This document shows positions 1 through 5,953 of a stretch of DNA of 5,953 nucleotides, one piece after another. Every line of letters begins with the position of its first letter. The stretch's first letter is position 1. The position numbers and the translations under genes were made by a program. The stretch covers positions 1-5,953 of the forward strand of contig CAVIQK010000023.1 in the NCBI GenBank assembly GCA_963644945.1. Direction: 5' to 3'. The notes below the pieces were generated by a model. That model was not told where the DNA came from. It saw only the letters and a list, made by a program, of their open reading frames with translations, and did no database searches. The stretch comes from CAVIQK01 sp963644945. Lineage in GTDB: Bacteria; Bacillota; Clostridia; Christensenellales; DTU072.

Positions 1-79
1 CCCCCGCCTCGCTTCTCACACTTTTATCCCTGTTTTCCACATTCCCCTTTCGATTTCACATTGATTTTATCAAAATTCT

Positions 80-108
80 TTGACACCGCCGCCAAATGCG
101 ACTACAAT
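80..108 (+). promoter_or_regulatory. Sigma-70/sigma-A-type promoter of the riboswitch-ATPase unit
   Basis: The -35 box TTGACA (80-85) matches the consensus exactly, and the -10 box TACAAT (103-108) differs from TATAAT at one position. The spacer is exactly 17 bases. Transcription should start at about 113-116, just before the conserved riboswitch core at 122, which supports both calls. With such a strong promoter, control would be expected mainly at the leader rather than at initiation. Bases 1-79 upstream show no gene or clear site, only a pyrimidine-rich stretch. Confidence 0.9.
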
Positions 109-116
109 AGAAATGC

Positions 117-210
117 TTTTAGGGAGTAGTAGGCGCAACAAAGTTGCGTAGTAAGTCAACAATCTCGATTTATTATTAAATCTGGCTTACCGTAAATTAC
201 GAGACTTGAG
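117..210 (+). promoter_or_regulatory. yybP-ykoY-type manganese riboswitch aptamer
   Basis: The leader has the conserved parts of the yybP-ykoY class in the right order: GGGAGTAG (122-129), a perfect 6-bp hairpin CGCAAC/GTTGCG with an AAA loop (134-148), GTCAACA (155-161), a hairpin GATTTA/TAAATC with a TTAT loop (167-182), TGGCTTACCG (183-192) and TACGAGAC (198-205). TCTCG (163-167) can pair with CGAGA (200-204). The closing helix looks weak: G122-C205 and A121-U206, a U-U mismatch, then G-U and A-U pairs to 117/210. Known biology: this class binds Mn2+ and controls Mn2+ export genes, including P-type ATPase genes such as Lactococcus lactis yoaB. Here it lies directly ahead of a P-type ATPase gene. 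I identified it from remembered consensus, not a covariance-model search; the outer boundaries are approximate. Confidence 0.88.
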
Positions 211-248
211 TATAACGTTTTATGATATGCACAAGTCTTTTTTATTTT
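202..248 (+). terminator. Riboswitch-controlled intrinsic terminator in the ATPase leader
   Basis: AGACTTG (202-208) is perfectly complementary to CAAGTCT (232-238), and the stem can continue as GTAT/ATAT (210-213 with 225-228) across a small internal loop. It is followed by a T-rich tail (238-248, six T, A, four T). The 5' arm contains the AGAC that ends the aptamer core, so folded aptamer and terminator compete for the same bases. The inference is a transcriptional ON switch: Mn2+ stabilises the aptamer, the hairpin cannot form and the ATPase gene is read. Confidence 0.85.
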
Positions 249-288
249 GACATTTCATAAAACGAATTCCACAAAACGAAATAAAATT

Positions 289-294
289 AGAGGT
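289..294 (+). promoter_or_regulatory. Shine-Dalgarno site that fixes the ATPase start at 301
   Basis: AGAGGT (289-294) lies 6 bases before the ATG at 301, a good ribosome-binding arrangement. The same frame is open back to a TTG at 247, but that codon lies inside the T-tail of the leader terminator and has no purine-rich site at proper spacing. The ATG at 301 is therefore the chosen start. Confidence 0.85.
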
Positions 295-300
295 AAGAAA

Positions 301-3108
301 ATGGAAGAAAAATCTACCCAAAATTTGGATCACGCAGAACCAAATACCGGAATCGAAAAGGTAAACAATGCCGAAACCTACACCCTTTCGGAACTTGAAA
401 CCGCACTAAACACCAATTACCGCACCGGTCTTACGGAAGAAGAAGCCGCCAGACGACTCACGCAATACGGCCCCAACAAACTCAACGAAAAGCCCAAAAC
501 CCCATGGTGGAAAATCTTTTTCTCACAATTCAACGATGCGATGATATATGTCTTATTCGCAGCGATAGTCGTGACGATAGGCGTATCGATATACGAAACG
601 GTTTCCTGCCTAAAAGCCGGTCTTCAATTTGATTTCTTTACGGTAGGCGACTGGCCCGACGTCATCATCATTTTGTGTGTCATCGTGCTTAATGCCGTCA
701 TAGGAACTGTGCAAGAAGTCAAAGCCCAATCATCCCTTGATGCCCTCAAAAAGTTGTCAAGCCCCGAAACGACAGTCATAAGAGACGGAAAGAGAATTAA
801 AATAAAATCTGAAAACCTCGTCTATGGCGACATAGTCGTCCTCGAAGAAGGCGACACCATCGGCGCCGATCTCAGGATGATCGAATCTTACAACCTCAAA
901 GTTGACGAATCTAGCCTTACGGGCGAATCTACCCAAGTCGAAAAATCGGCAGACCTAGTCTTCTCCGCCCCCACACCGGTAGCCGACCGCACCAACTGTG
1001 TCTATATGTCCTCCCCCGTCACATACGGCAGAGGATTAGGAGTAGTGGTAGCCAAAGGCATGGACACCGAAATAGGCAAAATAGCCAAAGCACTTGACAC
1101 CGAAGAGGACGAACAAACCCCTCTCCAAAAAGTCCTTGCAAAACTCTCAAAAGCACTCGGATTCATCACCCTAGCCGTCGTCGTCGCAGTCTTTATCGCA
1201 GACCTCGTTTGGATTTTTATTGACGGCAGAGGCAGCGACATCGAAGCCTACATCGAAACGGTTTTGTCATCAATTTCACTTGCCGTTGCAGCGATTCCGG
1301 AGGGACTTCCCGCAGTAGTCACCATCGTCCTTGCCATCGGAGTGCAGAAGATGGTCAAAGCCAACACCATAGTGAGAAAACTTCCCTCTGTTGAGACGTT
1401 AGGGGCAGTTTCGGTAGTCTGTTCGGACAAAACGGGAACCCTAACTCAAAATAAGATGACAGTAGTCGAAGCCTATGCGGACGACAAAATATATCTAAGA
1501 GACGAGTTCTCATCGACACCCTCCGCCCTTCTAAAACTCTTGGCAAAAGGCATGTGCCTATGTTCCAACGCCACCGTTGACGAAGGACTATACGGCGATC
1601 CTACGGAAATAGCGCTAGTCAATTTTGCCCTTGATCTTGACATGAAAAAGAAAGACCTCGAAAGTCTTTCCCCCCGTACCGACGAACTCCCCTTCGACAG
1701 CGTGCGCAAGATGATGACGACCGTCCACCAAGAAAACGGCACTTCCATAGGATTCACGAAAGGCGCCCTCGACTCCGTCCTAAAACACACCACCAAAATC
1801 TATGACGGCGACCAAGTCCGCCCGATAACAGACTCTGACATCAAGAGAATATACGAAATCAACACCAATTTTTCGGACAGAGCATTGAGAGTTTTGGCAC
1901 TAGCCACCAAAGAAACGACACACCCCGACGAAGACGATCTAACATTTGTCGGCCTTGTCGCAATGGTCGATCCCGCAAGACCGGAAGCCAAAGGTGCCGT
2001 AGCCAAATTTAAGCATGCCGGCATAATCACCGTCATGATAACCGGAGACCACAAAGACACAGCGTTTGCGATAGCCAAAGAACTCGGTATTGCCACCGAA
2101 AAAGAGCAATGCAAAACGGGAGCCGAAGTCGATGAAATGACCGACGAACAACTACGAGAAGCATGCAAAACCTTGCGAGTGTTTGCTCGTGTTTCCCCCG
2201 AAAACAAGGTTAGAATAGTCAAAGCCTTCAAAGAAAACGGCAATATATGCGCAATGACCGGTGACGGTGTCAACGACGCCCCCAGCCTAAAAACCGCAGA
2301 TATAGGCATCGCCATGGGCATCACAGGAACAGACGTCGCCAAAGGCGCCGCCGACATGGTACTGACCGACGACAATTTTGCCTCGATAGAAAAGGCAGTA
2401 GAAGAAGGCAGAGGCATATTTGCCAACATCAAGAAAACAATATTATTCTTACTGTCCAGCAACATAGCCGAAGTACTTGCAATGTTCATAATAATTTGCA
2501 TCGGCCTTCCGTCCCCGCTTATCGCCATCCACCTTCTTTGGATCAACCTTATCACCGACAGTTTGCCGGCAATCGCACTCGGCATGGACAAAACAAGTAG
2601 CGACGTTCTAGACGAAAAACCGAGAGATCCAAGCGAAAGCATCTTTGCACATGGCGGAAAATCTCTAACACTAGTTAGAGGCGCCGTCCTGACAATATCC
2701 GTCCTACTTGCTTACTTCTCCGCAGCATGGCTACAAGGAGTCACCTCCCTATCCGCAATCAAGGATCTCTACACCCAAAACCCCGAAATACTCCACCAAG
2801 CCCAAACAATGGCATTCACTACTCTAGCATTTGGCGAACTTCTCCACATGCTCGGCATGCGCAACGTCAACCACTCCGTCCTATCGGTTTTCCGTAGCCA
2901 AAACTACATGATGGCAATAGCCTTCGTAGTAGGAATTTTGTTGCAACTCGTCGTCATCGAAATTCCTTTCGTAAGGACAGTTTTCTCTACCGCCAACCTT
3001 TCCGGAACCGAATGGCTCATAACAATGGTCTGCTCGTTCGCTCCCCTCATCTGGCACGAATGCGTAGTCGCCTACAAAAAGATAAAAAAGGCTTGCACCA
3101 GATCCTAA
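301..3108 (+). CDS. P2A-type cation-transporting ATPase, probable Mn2+/Ca2+ exporter
   Basis: This integral membrane pump uses ATP to move divalent cations out of the cytoplasm through a phospho-aspartate intermediate. The protein is 935 residues, full length for the family. In order: N-terminal cation ATPase domain (about 25-95), M1-M2 (about 79-140), actuator loop TGES (207-210), M4 with PEGLP (333-337), phosphorylation motif DKTGT with D376, nucleotide-binding KGA (487-489), DPAR (557-560), TGD (581-583), hinge GDGVND (654-659), M5 (about 712-735), M6 (about 737-761) and four more C-terminal membrane segments. Residues matching SERCA Ca2+ ligands are present: E334 (E309), N721 and E724 (N768, E771), N749, T752 and D753 (N796, T799, D800), and perhaps E846 in M8. 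By sequence alone it would be called a calcium ATPase; the manganese riboswitch argues that Mn2+ is the physiological substrate. No frameshift or missing catalytic residue was seen. It appears to be transcribed alone. Confidence 0.95.
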   Translation: MEEKSTQNLDHAEPNTGIEKVNNAETYTLSELETALNTNYRTGLTEEEAARRLTQYGPNKLNEKPKTPWWKIFFSQFNDAMIYVLFAAIVVTIGVSIYETVSCLKAGLQFDFFTVGDWPDVIIILCVIVLNAVIGTVQEVKAQSSLDALKKLSSPETTVIRDGKRIKIKSENLVYGDIVVLEEGDTIGADLRMIESYNLKVDESSLTGESTQVEKSADLVFSAPTPVADRTNCVYMSSPVTYGRGLGVVVAKGMDTEIGKIAKALDTEEDEQTPLQKVLAKLSKALGFITLAVVVAVFIADLVWIFIDGRGSDIEAYIETVLSSISLAVAAIPEGLPAVVTIVLAIGVQKMVKANTIVRKLPSVETLGAVSVVCSDKTGTLTQNKMTVVEAYADDKIYLRDEFSSTPSALLKLLAKGMCLCSNATVDEGLYGDPTEIALVNFALDLDMKKKDLESLSPRTDELPFDSVRKMMTTVHQENGTSIGFTKGALDSVLKHTTKIYDGDQVRPITDSDIKRIYEINTNFSDRALRVLALATKETTHPDEDDLTFVGLVAMVDPARPEAKGAVAKFKHAGIITVMITGDHKDTAFAIAKELGIATEKEQCKTGAEVDEMTDEQLREACKTLRVFARVSPENKVRIVKAFKENGNICAMTGDGVNDAPSLKTADIGIAMGITGTDVAKGAADMVLTDDNFASIEKAVEEGRGIFANIKKTILFLLSSNIAEVLAMFIIICIGLPSPLIAIHLLWINLITDSLPAIALGMDKTSSDVLDEKPRDPSESIFAHGGKSLTLVRGAVLTISVLLAYFSAAWLQGVTSLSAIKDLYTQNPEILHQAQTMAFTTLAFGELLHMLGMRNVNHSVLSVFRSQNYMMAIAFVVGILLQLVVIEIPFVRTVFSTANLSGTEWLITMVCSFAPLIWHECVVAYKKIKKACTRS

Positions 3109-3139
3109 CCCCATATTCATACAAACCCAACCCCACCCC

Positions 3140-3182
3140 AAAAAAACACTTTATAGCCCATCACTATACGGTGTTTTTTTTA
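3140..3182 (+). terminator. Intrinsic terminator after the ATPase gene
   Basis: An A-rich arm ending in CAC (3140-3149) pairs with GTG plus a T run (3171-3180). After a 2x2 internal loop, TATAG (3152-3156) pairs with CTATA (3164-3168) around a 7-base loop. The arm is followed by T-rich sequence. It begins 31 bases after the ATPase stop. The A run on one side and T run on the other would also allow termination from the opposite strand, but no opposing gene lies nearby. Confidence 0.88.
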
Positions 3183-3186
3183 TATT

Positions 3187-3208
3187 CCCCCCCCTCGCCC
3201 CCTCCCCC
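3187..3208. other. C-tract cluster; potential G-quadruplex on the minus strand
   Basis: Runs of eight C (3187-3194), five C (3198-3202) and five C (3204-3208) are separated by TCG and T. Read on the minus strand these are G5, G5 and G8 with loops of 1 and 3 bases. The G8 run can supply two G tracts, so the common pattern of four tracts of at least three G with loops of 1-7 is met. The cluster sits between the ATPase terminator and the -35 box of the glycan operon (3228). Whether it folds or does anything is unknown. Confidence 0.5.
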
Positions 3209-3227
3209 ACGCCTTATATAAAAACTC

Positions 3228-3256
3228 TTGCATTTAATATATAAATATGCTAGAAT
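3228..3256 (+). promoter_or_regulatory. Promoter of the glycan operon (extended -10)
   Basis: TTGCAT (3228-3233) is a fair -35 box and TAGAAT (3251-3256) a good -10 box, 17 bases apart. TGC immediately before the -10 box (3248-3250) gives an extended -10 element. The sequence just upstream of the -35 box (about 3214-3225) is A/T-rich, as in an UP element. The predicted start is about 3263, leaving a leader of about 60 bases before the ATG at 3322. Confidence 0.82.
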
Positions 3257-3265
3257 CATATAAGA

Positions 3266-3283
3266 AGTATATATACTATATAC
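3266..3283 (+). repeat. Palindrome/hairpin at the 5' end of the glycan operon leader
   Basis: AGTATATATACT (3266-3277) is a perfect 12-base palindrome. In an overlapping alternative, GTATATA (3267-3273) pairs with TATATAC (3277-3283) around a 3-base loop as a 7-bp RNA hairpin. It lies at or just after the predicted transcription start. It could be an operator or a 5' stabilising stem-loop, or simply reflect the A/T-rich context. Confidence 0.4.
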
Positions 3284-3321
3284 ATTACCTCAATATAAAA
3301 CTCTTACGAGGAAGATAAAAA

Positions 3322-4524
3322 ATGAAAATACTTTTTTCCCCTCCGGATATATCCGAGCTGGAAATAAATGAAGTAGCAGATGCCTTGCGCTCAGGTTGGA
3401 TTACAACAGGTCCAAGAACAAAACAACTTGAAAAAGAAATTGCCGAATGGATCGGCGTAAATAAATGTGTATGCCTTAATTCGCAGACGGCTTGTGCAGA
3501 AATGGCATTACATATTCTCGGTGTCGGAGCAGGCGACGAAGTAATCGTTCCGGCATATACCTACACGGCTTCGGCTTCCGTTGTTCGTCACGTCGGTGGG
3601 ACATTGAAACTTGTCGATTCGCAAGTCGATAGTTTCGAAATGGACTATGATGCACTAGAAAAGGCGATTACTGATAAAACAAAAGTTATTATCCCCGTTG
3701 ATCTCGGTGGTGTGCCTTGCGATTACGATCGCATTTTTGAAATCATAGAGAAAAAGAAATCTTTATTCAAGCCGTCAAATGAGATTCAAAAAGCAATTGG
3801 AAGAATTGCCGTTTGTGCGGATACGGCTCATGCGTTCGGTGCAAAATGGCATGGAAAAATGATTGGTTCCATCGCAGATTTTTCAAGTTTCAGTTTTCAT
3901 GCAGTAAAGAATTTTACGACGGCAGAAGGCGGTGCGCTTACTTGGAAAACAATTGACGGAATCAGTGATGAAGATATTTATCATAAACTTCAACTTTTGA
4001 GCCTTCACGGACAGTCAAAAGATGCTCTTGCCAAAACGAAACTCGGCGCATGGGAATATGACATTATAGGCACATGGTATAAATGCAATATGACGGATGT
4101 CGTTGCCGCAATCGGGTTAAAGCAATTTGAGAGATACCCCGATATGCTAAAAAGACGTAGAGAAATTATCGCACGTTACGATAATGCCTTAAAGCCTCTT
4201 GGTGTAAAGGTGTTGTCGCATTATGCAAACGAATACGAATCTTCCGGACATTTGTATATTACGGAAATACCGAATATTACATACGGACAGCGTGGCGAAA
4301 TCATTACGAAAATGGCGGAAAGAGAAATCGCTTGCAACGTCCACTACAAGCCACTTCCTATGCATACGGCATATAAGGAACTCGGCTTCGATATTAAAGA
4401 TTATCCTAATGCTTACAATCATTTTGCACACGAAATTACATTGCCGTTGCATACTTGCCTAACAGATGAACAAGTACAATATGTAATCGACAACTTCGTA
4501 GAGATTTTGAGGGAGTACATTTAA
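3322..4524 (+). CDS. DegT/DnrJ/EryC1/StrS-family sugar aminotransferase (PLP)
   Basis: A cytoplasmic pyridoxal-phosphate enzyme expected to transfer an amino group, usually from glutamate, to a keto sugar nucleotide, making a UDP- or dTDP-amino sugar for surface glycans. Length is 400 residues, normal for the family. Visible motifs: GWITTGP near the N-terminus (25-31), NSQTACAE (53-60) at the cofactor phosphate region, PAYTYTASA (77-85), ADTAHAFGA (166-174) with D167 as the likely PLP-ring aspartate, SFHAVKN (191-197) with K196 as the Schiff-base lysine, AEGG (201-204), SLHGQSKDA (227-235), YKCNMTD (253-259), HYKPLP (341-346) and LPLHTCLTDEQV (374-385). The start has GAGG at 3308-3311. It is the first operon gene and its stop overlaps the next start, so it probably feeds the following transferase. 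PglE, PseC or ArnB-like roles are all possible; the exact sugar cannot be read from sequence. Confidence 0.93.
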   Translation: MKILFSPPDISELEINEVADALRSGWITTGPRTKQLEKEIAEWIGVNKCVCLNSQTACAEMALHILGVGAGDEVIVPAYTYTASASVVRHVGGTLKLVDSQVDSFEMDYDALEKAITDKTKVIIPVDLGGVPCDYDRIFEIIEKKKSLFKPSNEIQKAIGRIAVCADTAHAFGAKWHGKMIGSIADFSSFSFHAVKNFTTAEGGALTWKTIDGISDEDIYHKLQLLSLHGQSKDALAKTKLGAWEYDIIGTWYKCNMTDVVAAIGLKQFERYPDMLKRRREIIARYDNALKPLGVKVLSHYANEYESSGHLYITEIPNITYGQRGEIITKMAEREIACNVHYKPLPMHTAYKELGFDIKDYPNAYNHFAHEITLPLHTCLTDEQVQYVIDNFVEILREYI

Positions 4525-5288
4525 TGCTGATTTGCAAATGGGAAAAACTTCCCGACGAAATGAAAACGGATGAAGTGCGAGAATATTACGATATCTTGCG
4601 CAAAAAGAATTTTTCTTTGTTCTTAAAACGTATTTTTGATGTTTTTGTTTCGGCTTTAATGCTTATCATGCTATCGCCATTGTTTCTTATTTTGGCGATT
4701 GCGATAAAAATCGACAGCAAAGGTCCGGTATTTTATCGGCAAGAAAGGGTTACTCAGTACGGAAAACGATTTAGAATATTCAAGTTCCGTTCTATGGTGG
4801 TAAATGCGGATAAAGGCTCACTTGTTACTGTTGACAACGATTCGAGAATAACCAAAGTCGGAAAATTTATTCGCAAATATCGTCTTGACGAAATATGTCA
4901 GTTAATTGACGTGTTTCGTGGGACAATGACTTTTGTAGGAACTCGCCCCGAAGTACCGAAATATGTTGCAAAGTATTCGCCCGAAATGATGGCTACATTG
5001 TTGTTGCCTGCAGGTGTTACGAGCCTTGCAAGCATCTACTACAAGGATGAGGCAGAACTGTTGAACTCCGCCGAAGATACCGACAAGGTTTACGTAGAAA
5101 AAGTTTTGCCCGCAAAAATGTACTACAACCTGAAAGCAATTAAAAAATTCGGCTTTTGGAGAGATATAAAAATAATGTTTATGACAGTATTTGCCGTACT
5201 CGGAAAAGAGTATAAAGGCGATTACGTCGAGCCGAAAATCAAAACGACAGCAGTCGAAAGCGAAGCGGCGGTTGCTGAAAAACATTAA
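4524..5288 (+). CDS. Polyprenyl-phosphate sugar-1-phosphate transferase (monotopic PGT, PglC-like)
   Basis: This membrane enzyme starts glycan assembly by moving a sugar phosphate from a UDP sugar to undecaprenyl phosphate on the inner leaflet. The protein has 254 residues: an N-terminal extension (about 1-33), a hydrophobic re-entrant helix (about 34-62) with a Ser-Pro break (51-52), GPVFYRQERV (67-76), KFRSM (87-91), and LDE (121-123) whose D122-E123 matches the catalytic Asp-Glu dyad of PglC. Next is FVGTRPE (137-143), where the usual GPRP reads GTRP, and LLLPAGVTS (159-167) in place of the usual RPGITGWAQ-like stretch. I recall this variant as a recurring subfamily, so it is probably functional. 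The tail (about 236-254) is charged and probably disordered. ATG shares one base with the preceding stop (TAATG), and its GAGGGAG site (4509-4515) lies inside the upstream gene, indicating translational coupling. Confidence 0.92.
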   Translation: MLICKWEKLPDEMKTDEVREYYDILRKKNFSLFLKRIFDVFVSALMLIMLSPLFLILAIAIKIDSKGPVFYRQERVTQYGKRFRIFKFRSMVVNADKGSLVTVDNDSRITKVGKFIRKYRLDEICQLIDVFRGTMTFVGTRPEVPKYVAKYSPEMMATLLLPAGVTSLASIYYKDEAELLNSAEDTDKVYVEKVLPAKMYYNLKAIKKFGFWRDIKIMFMTVFAVLGKEYKGDYVEPKIKTTAVESEAAVAEKH

Positions 5289-5305
5289 GGAACAGGTTAA
5301 GAAAT

Positions 5306-5953
5306 ATGACACAGTTTTCCGTTTTAATGTCGCTATACATCAAAGAGCGTCCTGAATACTTAAAAACGAGTCTTGAAAGTGTGTTGAATCAAACGGTAAG
5401 ACCTAATCAAATTGTTGTTGTAAAGGACGGTCCTTTGACGGAAGAATTGGAAGCTGTGTTGGAATCGTTTGTATCAAAAGAAACAAATCTATACACTATT
5501 TTTCCATTAGAACAAAATCAAGGTTTGGGGCTCGCTTTAAAAGAAGGAATTCAACATTGCAAGTACGAATTGATTGCGAGAATGGATACCGATGATATAG
5601 CGCGCAAAGACAGATTTGAACTTCAATTGGCTGAATTTGAAAAAGATCCTGACTTGGATATATGCGGCAGTCACGTTCTTGAATTTGAAGGAAGTATAGA
5701 CAATATAGTTGCAAAAAGAACAGTGCCGTTGACTGATTCTGAAATAAAAAAATATCAAAAGCGTAGAGACGGGTTTAATCACCCCGCTGTTATGTTTAGA
5801 AAATCAAAAGTTTTGGAGTCGGGAAATTATCAAAATTGTCCTTTAATGGAGGACACTTATTTGTGGGTGAATATGTTTTTGCACAATGCAAAAGCAAAAA
5901 ACATTGATGATTTTTTGCTTTATTTTCGTGTTGGCAAAGATATGTTTGAGCGC
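5306..5953 (+). CDS. GT2-family glycosyltransferase, 3' end outside the window
   Basis: The frame stays open for 216 codons to the window edge. The product is a GT-A fold glycosyltransferase that probably adds a sugar to the lipid-linked acceptor made by the preceding enzyme. Visible features are an N-terminal nucleotide-binding strand (FSVLMSLY, 4-11), SVLNQT (25-30), NQGLGLAL (71-78), the metal-binding DXD region MDTDDIA (93-99) with D94, D96 and D97, FNHPAVMFRKS (157-167), and the acidic pair E182-D183 in PLMEDTYLW, a likely catalytic-base region. DFLLYFRVG (202-210) is typical of this GT2 group. No membrane segment is visible in the part present. It begins 17 bases after the previous stop; AAGGAA overlapping that stop (5287-5292) and AGG at 5294-5296 are the candidate ribosome sites. 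Donor and acceptor sugars cannot be assigned. Confidence 0.92.
   Translation, partial: MTQFSVLMSLYIKERPEYLKTSLESVLNQTVRPNQIVVVKDGPLTEELEAVLESFVSKETNLYTIFPLEQNQGLGLALKEGIQHCKYELIARMDTDDIARKDRFELQLAEFEKDPDLDICGSHVLEFEGSIDNIVAKRTVPLTDSEIKKYQKRRDGFNHPAVMFRKSKVLESGNYQNCPLMEDTYLWVNMFLHNAKAKNIDDFLLYFRVGKDMFER

Noticed and set aside
1..79. C-rich start of the window as the end of an upstream gene or a copy of the 3187-3208 tract
   Set aside because: No supported coding frame or hairpin is visible, and the only similarity is one run of five C with a short pyrimidine stretch.
117..248. Magnesium M-box or another metal riboswitch ahead of the ATPase
   Set aside because: The GGGAGTAG, GTCAACA and TACGAGAC order fits yybP-ykoY; I saw no M-box-like architecture.
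259..280. Direct repeat AAAACGAA (259-266 and 273-280) ahead of the ATPase start
   Set aside because: It is short and A-rich in an unstructured leader; chance is sufficient and no regulatory role is supported.
247..300. Upstream TTG start extending the ATPase by 18 residues
   Set aside because: The TTG lies in the T-tail of the leader terminator and has no Shine-Dalgarno site, while the ATG at 301 has AGAGGT at good spacing.
1800..2642. A 280-codon open frame on the minus strand inside the ATPase gene
   Set aside because: It runs opposite a highly conserved ATPase region including the hinge motif and M5-M6. The C-rich third positions of the sense gene explain its lack of stops, and its translation shows no recognisable domain.
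3012..3221. A 69-codon plus-strand frame spanning the ATPase end and the intergenic region
   Set aside because: It overlaps the ATPase in another frame, runs through the terminator and C tracts, and yields low-complexity proline-rich sequence.
4902..5312. A 136-codon minus-strand frame opposite the phosphosugar transferase
   Set aside because: It is antisense to catalytic motifs of a clear gene and its Cys/Phe-rich product resembles no family I know.

Overview
The window suggests a low-to-mid GC bacterium, most likely a Gram-positive (Bacillota-like) gut or anaerobic organism. The reasons are near-consensus sigma-A-type promoters, strong purine-rich Shine-Dalgarno sites, U-tailed intrinsic terminators, a yybP-ykoY-type riboswitch controlling transcription by termination, and a glycan gene subfamily common in Clostridia and Bacteroidota. 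The taxon is an inference; no rRNA or other marker is present.

Region 1 (about 80-3182) is a complete single-gene transcription unit. It has a TTGACA/TACAAT promoter, a leader with the conserved core of the yybP-ykoY manganese riboswitch, a terminator hairpin whose 5' arm overlaps the 3' end of the aptamer, a gene for a 935-residue P2A-type (SERCA-like) cation-transporting ATPase, and a terminator after the gene. The layout fits a manganese-induced efflux pump: when Mn2+ binds, the aptamer holds the sequence needed by the terminator, RNA polymerase reads through, and the pump exports excess Mn2+ (possibly also Ca2+).

Region 2 (about 3102-3321) is intergenic: a C-rich, nearly G-free stretch, the terminator, a run of C tracts that could form a G-quadruplex on the other strand, a second promoter (TTGCAT, 17-base spacer, TGC-TAGAAT) and a short leader with a hairpin-forming palindrome.

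Region 3 (3322 to the window end) is the start of a surface-glycan operon, cut off by the window edge. It has a DegT/DnrJ/EryC1/StrS-family PLP aminotransferase for nucleotide sugars, a monotopic sugar-phosphate transferase that starts lipid-linked glycan assembly (stop and start overlap by one base), and the first 216 codons of a GT2 glycosyltransferase. Together they could make an amino sugar nucleotide, load a sugar phosphate on undecaprenyl phosphate and add the next sugar. Base composition differs from the ATPase: the ATPase coding strand is C-rich and higher in GC, the glycan genes more AT-rich.

No tRNA, rRNA, CRISPR array, insertion sequence or attachment site was seen. Bases 1-79 hold no recognisable feature.
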